A stretch of DNA of 53,450 nucleotides from Isotricha intestinalis (lineage: Eukaryota; Ciliophora; Litostomatea; Vestibuliferida; Isotrichidae), in the NCBI GenBank assembly GCA_023807065.1, contig JAJJLU010003556.1:1-53450 (forward strand). Reading direction: 5' to 3'. The number at the start of each line of letters is the position of its first letter. Position 1 is the first letter of the stretch. The notes beneath the pieces are model-generated. The model saw nothing but the letters and a program-made list of their open reading frames with translations. It was not told the origin of the DNA and did no database searches. The translations under genes and the position numbers were made by a program. Positions 11,301-20,300 of this stretch are shown piece after piece.

Positions 11301-14300
11301 AATCATAAATGTAAAAATCAAAATAAGTCGAAATAATCAAAGAATCAATTAACATTGGAATTTTGATTTCTTTTGCAATATAAATTTCAATTAGACAATG
11401 TAAAATTTCAATTTCTTGAATGTTGTTATTATTATCATTTTGTTTTATAATTAAGTTAAATTCATTTGAATCTGAACTTTGAAAATCTGGTTTATCAGAT
11501 GTATTATTTTCTAAGGATTTAATTGAATATTTTATCTTTAAAGGAATTTCATCATTATTATTTTTAATTTGAAATTTAATATTTTCACCTTTTAATAATT
11601 TTCTAGCATTAAGCTTATATTGTTTATTATCATATGTCAATGAATATTTTTCACAAGAAAAAAAAATTTGAATAGGATAAACAATAAAAACAATTTCAAT
11701 CAAAATATTAATTGATGAATGATTATTAGAAACTTTTAAATTTCTTAATAATCTATAAAATTTTTCTTTGTTTGAAGTATTCGCTGGAGGAAAACTAAAA
11801 TCAATATCAATTACTGAATTTGGGTCAATATGTGTTTTTTGTAATTTCATATATTGAATATCTTTATTATCTTCTAATGTATTTATATTTTCTTCTTCAT
11901 CATCATTTATTTTATTTTCATAATTTCTATCAATTTCAACGCTCAATGATTCATTCACAAACGAAAATATTTTCAAATGGCACAATTTATTAAACAATTC
12001 AGGACTTAATGGTCCTGGGTTAAAAAATATTTTTTTATAATTACAAAATAAATCATTATTTTTTTTAATAATTAATGGTTGAGATAAAAGTGTTGGTTTT
12101 TCTTCTATATCTTTTAAATTAAATATATATTTTTTATTTTGAAATACTGGAAGTGAAAAATCTTTCATATAAATTTGCTCAGTGTTAATCTTAGGTAATA
12201 ATTTAAATTTCTCTGAAAAATTATTAAAATTATTTATAAAAGTATTAACACTTTTTTGAAATGAATCTAAGTAATTGGTAAAATCTTCATCACAATAAGA
12301 TTCTTCTACTTCATATATATTATTAAAGTGTTCTAAATTTACTTTCAATTTTTCATAATTATAATTGAATTCTTGAATATCAACAACTTCTTTATTTTTT
12401 ATTTTTTTAATATAATTTAATTTTTGATTTAAGAGTGATTTTATATTTCTTAAAAATACAATTACACTTTCAACTGTATTTTGATTAAAATAAATTTTTT
12501 GAGGTTCAAATTCACTAAATACTTCTTCTTTTTCTTTTTCACTCATTTCTCTTTTATGTGTGTTTTTAAATGTTTTAATTATATCATTTTGCTTTTCTTG
12601 TAATAATTTTTCTTCTAAATTCTCTACTTTTTGTTTTATATTTTTTTCAACATCATTTATTGTTTCAATAAATTCTTCTAATGATTTATCATAATTTAAG
12701 CAATTAGGTTCCTCTAATTTAGTTAATATATTTTTAGATAAATCAGAATTAATGAAATTCTTAATAAATTCTTTTGGATTTTTAATAAAGTTTAAAACTT
12801 GGAATTCACCTGAATTAATATCGGAGTTTAATAAATCATTAAATTGATTTGACAAATTAATATCAAATAATAATTCATAAAATTTTAACAACAAAATGTT
12901 TATATATTTTAAGATAGTTTGTTCACAATTAATTTTCACTGTACAAATTTTATTAAAAAATACATAAAACATATTTATTTTTTTATTAAATATTTCTTCA
13001 TATTTAATGTCATCAGTGATTAAATTAATCCATGATAAATTTGTATTTTTGTTATTTTGCATTGAAAATAAAATTTTTTCTCTGATTATTTTTGTTAGTT
13101 CTTTTTCTAAAGGATTTTTATCATTTTCAAAAATCAAACAATTTGTTGAAGACATTATTCTTATAATAAAAATCCAAAAAGGAATAAATATATAAGGTGA
13201 AGGTTTTAATATTCTATGAATATTTTCAGATTTTACAGTTTTTAATAATATTTCAATATTATTATAATTTTTAAGTAGGAAATATTGAAATGATGGTAAA
13301 TTATTTATTTGCAATATTGAATTTAAATTAAATTCTTGTTCAAAACATTTAAAATCTTCAAAAGTTAATTCTTTATCTTTATCTTCTTTTTTTTTTTCTG
13401 TATATTCATCAAAATAAGTTCCTAATTGTATCATTTCAATTAATACATTTATCATTTTAAACTCATCTGAAATAGGTGTATCAAGTTTATTATTATCTTC
13501 AATATATTTTAACACAGTATCTCCATTTATAAATTTTGGAATTTCAAGAAAATCTCTATTGAAATAACTGTAAAACATTAATGAAATTTTCCCTGCAATA
13601 TCCTTAAAAGTAGTTAAATCTTTAATTTCATCCTCTATATTTTTATATATTTTTTCATATAAATTCTCTCTATTAATTATATCTATATTATCAAAAGCTG
13701 GACCATAATAATATTGAACATTACTTTCAAATGAAAAGAAAAGATATATAATATCTTTTAGTTTAAAATTTGGAATAATAATATCCATATTTAAATCATA
13801 AATTCCTGTAATTGTATAAATATAAATAAATTCATCTTGTAAAAGTTTATTTTTTAAAATATCTTTTTTTCTTTCATTTTCATCTTTATATTCTTTTTTT
13901 AAAACTTGCCCAAAACGATTTTTTTTTTCATCAAGATCTTTAAAAAAATTAGATAATTCTTCTATTGAAATTTTATTTTTAAATATTTTAAGCATTAATG
14001 AAGCTCTACACATTGAATTTGCAGTTTCAATATTAAAATTTTGATAATTTTGAAGAGAAATAATATATTTAATTAAACTCTTAAATTCCCCTTGAAAATG
14101 AGAAGATAATTTTATTACTTTCGATTTATCATTGGTCATTTTAATAGAATCAATTTTTTTTATTATTTCTAAAGAACTTGAATATTGAAGAATTATATCA
14201 AACAATTGTATATGAGAAGATTTTTCATTCACATTTTTTATGGAAGGAATTTTCCAATCTATATTATTTTGATATTCAGACGTTTTTTCTTCATTAATTG

Positions 14301-17300
14301 AAACTAATGATTCATAATCCTTTTTTAAACTATCAACTATATTTATCATATCATCTTTTTTTAAATTAAATGCATCATTAATTTTTGATTTTAAATTAGT
14401 TTTCCATATTTTAAAAGTTTCTTGTACTTTTAAATTATCTAAATCATTTTTTAATTTATTTAATTCTTCTTCAGCTTTTATATATTTTTCATCAATTTCA
14501 ATTTTATTTTTTAATTTTTCTAATTTTTGTTGTATCTTTATTAAAATCATTTTATCTTCATTTAAAGTTTCAAGTTCATTTGAATTATTTTCAAGAATTT
14601 TTATATTAGATATTTCTTTCCTAATATCAATTAATTTGCTATTTATATCATCTTTGTTTAAATTAGCATCAATATTTTTCTTTTTAATTAAGTCCATCCA
14701 AAGGAAACTATTTTTATTATAATAAAAAAATCTTTTTTTTAAAAATTCTATTAATTCATCAATTTGATTTAAATCTTTAAGAGAGTTATATTTTTGTTCT
14801 ATGACCTCAAAAAATTTGCGTTCTTTATCAAAATAATATTTAAATAAAAATTTATAAACCTCTGAATTTGGATTTAATCCATATATAATACTCCATGCCC
14901 TAGAAAAGATATTATTATTTTTTTGAGGATCAAAAAAATATAAAGAAGTAAAATATTTTTCTTTTTCCTTATTGTTTCTTTTTTTTTTTTGGAAATTTAA
15001 AAATATTTCACTTATTTGTTTATTTAAATCTTTTTTTGGAGCATATTCTTGAACAAATTTAATAAGAGTTTCAGAATCTTCTGCTCTTTTATTTATTTCA
15101 ATTTCATTTTTATTAACATTTTTTAATGGAATACTAATCTTGGTTCCTGCAGTAAGAATAAAAGATTTTTCTTTATTTAAACAAAAACAAGGTTGAATTC
15201 TTCCATATTGAACATCTTTATTAGGGAGATAACTAAATATTTGTTTATCAATTTCAATTGAAAAATTAATATTATTTCTGATTAATTCACATATTGTGTT
15301 TATATAGAGAATAATTAAATCATAATTTTTAACTTTATAAAATTTATGTTTTGGGAAAAAAAAATCTATTATTTCAAAAGATTCAGGATATTTACTACAT
15401 CCTTTAATAAATTTTAGAAATCCTTTTTTTGTTGGGTTGTCGATAAAACATTTAATAATTCCTATAGAATTTTTAAATCTATAATCATAAATTTTATAAT
15501 TCATTTTATCAGTAAATAATTCTTCATCATTTAATAATGCTAAAAGAAGTCTCATTTTCAATAATATCTGCTTTAAATTTTTATCTTTAGATAATAATTC
15601 TTTTGAATCTAATGAATATTGTTCAAATTCTTTTATTTCTATTTTTTCTAAAATTTGTAATAATTCTTTTAATAAATTATTCATAATAGATATTTGAAAA
15701 AAATTTGATAAAGTTTCATCATATTGTTTATCATTAAAATTATTTTGATAAATGAGTAAATTTAAAGTATCTTCAATGTTATTTATTATTAAAGATATAT
15801 TATCTTCATTTAATTTTAATTTCAAACATTTTTGAACAAAAGTTCTAAAATTAAAAGGAAAAATATTATGTTCATGAGATTTTTGAATTTTGCATAATTC
15901 ATCAAGAACAATTTTAACTTCTTCTTCTAATTTAATTTCTTCTAAATATTCAAATTCATTATTATCATTTTCTTGTTTAATAAATTCTTCATAAATTTCA
16001 TCCTTGATTTTTTCTAAAGAAAAATTATTTGGATCTTCATTATTTTGGTTAAAAGAATTAAAATAATATAATTGAAAAATTGATTTAATCCAATTACTGA
16101 TTTCTTCACTTTTTTCAGGTGATGAAGTATTTTTTTTTCCATCTTTTCCTAAAAATGTTAAATGTCTTGCAGAAAATTTTGTTCCTCCTGCCATTAAATT
16201 AAGAAAAATTTCACTTTTATTTTCATTTATTTTATGACAAGAAGCAAGTTTAGAACAAATTCTTAACCATAATTTTTTATTAACATCATTTGTATATCTT
16301 GAATTATATAAAACTAAAGTAGAATCTGATAAATTTAAATCTAAAGGTGTTAATGAAAATCTTGCACAGAAATTAAATAAAATTTGATTTAATGTTTTTT
16401 TACCTAAATTTGAAGGATTAAATGTTAAAAATAATTTAAAATTTTCAGAAATTATTGTTTTTTTTAAATTTATAGTTTCTTTCGAACCTAAAACATTTAA
16501 TTGAGGATTATCATAACATAAAGAAGATATTGTATCAAATAAAATTGAATGTCCCATTTCAATTCCATCAAAAAACACCCATCCTCCATATTTTGCAGCA
16601 TTAATAAAAGAAGACATTTTATGTTCAAGTCTTCCTGGGAGAGAAATTATATTTTTAAAAGTAAATATTGCATCTTCTAATTTCTTATTTTCTTCACTAT
16701 TTACATTTTTTTTATCATCATTTAATTTTGAAATCATTTTCCCTAAAATTATTTTGTATTCATTTTCTCTAATTTTTTTAAAATTTCTATCATCGTTGAT
16801 AATATCTTTTACTTTTTTATAATTCTCCTTTAATTTTTTTTCTTCTTCTTTTTCTATTTTTGTTTTTATTATATCTTGTCCTGTTAAAATTGACATTCCT
16901 GAATTTGATGTTATTTGATATAATATCATATCTTGTCCAAAAAGTTTCGCAAATATTTGCATTAAATATGATTTACCTGAAGCAGTCTCTCCTTGAATTA
17001 AAGGAACTTTTTCTGATTTTATACAACATATTAAAAATATAATTCCTAATTTTTGAATTTTAGTTAATGAATTAAAAAGACGTTTATTTTCTACTTTTGA
17101 TATTTTTTCTGGATGAATTGTTTTTAATTTTATATTATCAAATTTATTATTCCCAAAATATATTATCATTATTTTTTTATTTTCATCATAATCTATATGA
17201 GGAGAAAAATCAGAAGTTATTTTTATGTTTAATTCTTTCATTATATTTTCTTGGATTTCTATTTTATCAAATCTAAACACAAAAATAAATAACATTAAAT

Positions 17301-20300
17301 AAGTGTAATGAATTTTAGGAAAATTTTTTCTAAAATCAATATATTTTTTAATATCAATTAATGAAAATGAAGGTTCTATAGAATTATTTTTTACAAATTT
17401 AACTGCTTCAATAAACTTTTTTGCAAAATACTCTAATTCATTTTCTACAGCTTTTATATAAATTTGTTCTAATTTTTCTTTGTCTTTTAAAATAGTTTTT
17501 CTCTCATCTTCATTTGTTCCATAATTTCTAAAGTTCAATATATAATATAGACAAAATTCTTCTTTTGATTTTGGATCATAATCAATTCCTTTAAAAAGTT
17601 GAGTCATAATATTTGTAAAATCTATTCCATCAGGATTTTCAACAATATGATAAATTGAATTAGTTTTTAAGCTAATTGGAATTCTATCTAATAAACCTTC
17701 ATTATTGGTTCGATTAATTATTCCAATTATATTTGGTTTTCCAATTCTTAATTCTGAGCCATCAGGAAGTAAAACATTTCTATTTTCATTAATATTGAAT
17801 ATAGAATTTAAAAGATCTAAAACAGGAAGAGAGGCATTATTAATTTCATCAAATATAATAATTTTATTTGAATTTTTTTCTTCAAGTGCTTCTGAAATAT
17901 CACTTTTTTTATATTCAATTTTTGTTTCATTTGTATCAGTTTTTGATATTATCATATTCATAAGTAATTCATCTGATTTTGTTGATTTTGATAATACTTT
18001 ATGTATTACTTCCAAACCTAGTAAATCTGCCATTAAATGTATTGCTGTTTTTTTTCCTTGTCCTGTTTCACCTTCTAAAATTAAAGGAATTTTTAAAGCA
18101 CAAGAAAAATGAATTAAATCACATAATTCAGAAAATTTTGTTGTAAAATAAATATTTGAATTATTATATATATTATGATAATCATAACTTAATCCTGTTC
18201 TTATAGAAGTTAATTTATTATTAAAATTTGATATATCAAAAGGAAATGTATTATCTTTAAATTCTTTTATTCCATATTTTTCATTTAATGTTTTATTTTT
18301 TTTCTCTTTTTTTCCATTTTCACAAATATAAAACACCAATTTTAAGTTTTCTATTCTATCATTATGTTGTTTATTTTTATCTAAAAGTCTAGCAATTTTA
18401 ATCGAATTTAAAATTTCAGGTAATGTTAAATCAGGTTTAAATTGAGTAATAAAATCAATATCTTGATTTGCTTTTTTATTCATAATTATATTTTCTTCAT
18501 CTTTTGTATAATTTTCAACATTTATTATTGAAAAACGAGAAAGAATTGATTCTGAAAGAGTAATTTCATCGTTTAAACTACTTGTTGCTATAATTCTAAA
18601 ATTATTAAAGTTTTTTAATTCTTTATTTTTTTCTGAAGTAAAAGTATTTGTTGTGTCTTCTGAAAGAGTTAATATATTTTTATCTGAAAATAATTCATTA
18701 AATCTTTCTAAAACTGAAGTTTTCACTTTTGAAATATTTTTTAATATTAAAGATTTATCTTTAAAAATTGCTGATAATATTAACCCAGGTTTAAAATCCA
18801 TTTTTAGATCAATTAATCTATTTTCTTTTTCAGAAGAAAATAATTTTTTTTTAATATTTTTAACTAATTCAATTTGAAAATCTGTATAAAAACGATTTTT
18901 ATTTTTGATTCTTTCATTAACCTCATTTTCAAATTTTTTTTTATTGTTTTTCCATTTTTTACATTCATTAAGTTTTTGAACTAAATTAGTTAATTTTAAA
19001 ATTTCATATATTTGAGTAATACAGAAATTTCTATGTTCAATTTTTGAGAAAAAAAAAGGACTTCCTAATAATTGAAGAACAGTTGATTCTCTATTTAAAG
19101 AAACAATTGTTGCATTTTCTAATATTATTTTTGCAGCATATGATTTAAAACTAGATGGTCCTTTTAATAAAATTGGTTCTTTAAAACTAATTAATTTCAT
19201 TTGAAAAATTACTTCTAATAAACTTTTTAATGATTGAATTTCTCTTAATTCTTCTGTTTTCCTATTTATTTCATCTTTATATTTGTCATTTATTTCATTT
19301 TGATATAATACTATTGTTAAATCCTTTTTTTTTAAATAAAATGATATTAAATTATCCTTTTTCTCTTCTTTAAGTTCAGTATCTGAATTAAAAGTTTCTT
19401 TTAAATCATTAATTTTATTTTCTTCTAATTTTAAAGTTTGTTCTTTTTTTAAAATATCACAGAATTTATCTAAAAATTTAATTTTATCATTTTTCGTATA
19501 TCGTGATAATGCATAAAAAAGAAGATTATATTGAAGTTGAAAATTTTGAAACATATTTATTTTTTCTTTTTGATATTGTAATCTTCCAATTATTTTAGAA
19601 ACATCTCTTAAAGACCATGGTTCTTGAAATATTTTTTCATTATTAATTTCAATCATACATTTTCCAATTTTTTCTGATTGTTCTTTACCAATGGTGACTT
19701 GATTTTTAATTGATAAAAATTGATCAATATCATTACAAATTTTCTGAATATCACCATCTTCTAATTTAGGATAATTAATTTTTCTTATTTTTCTCAAAAA
19801 AGAATAAGGTAATTCTGATCTTCCAATGATTCCAACATTATTTTGGCATATAATTAAGAAAAAAGTTGATGAAATTTTAAAATCTTTTTCATAAGAAGCC
19901 ATACCAGGAATAAATAATTTACAATCAAAAATTAAATCAAGAATAGGAACAAGAGATAATATAGTACTCATAGGAGCAATATTTAATTCATCAGCAATAA
20001 AAAATTTACCTTCTATTAAAGCTCTTGTAAGAGGACCTTTATTAAATATTATTTGATTATTATTTATTGTTGAAGAACCATATAAATCTGTTATATAAGT
20101 ACTTGAATGAAAAGTTTGAATATAAAATTTTTTATTTTGATTTTCATCAATTTCTCTCATTTCTGCAATTGCTCTTGCTGCTGTTGTTTTACCATATCCA
20201 GGAGGACTTTCTACACATAAATATAAGTTAATTAATGAAGATATATAAACAATACCTACAAAGTTTTTTAAATTTTCAGATTTTTCAAAAGAATATTTTT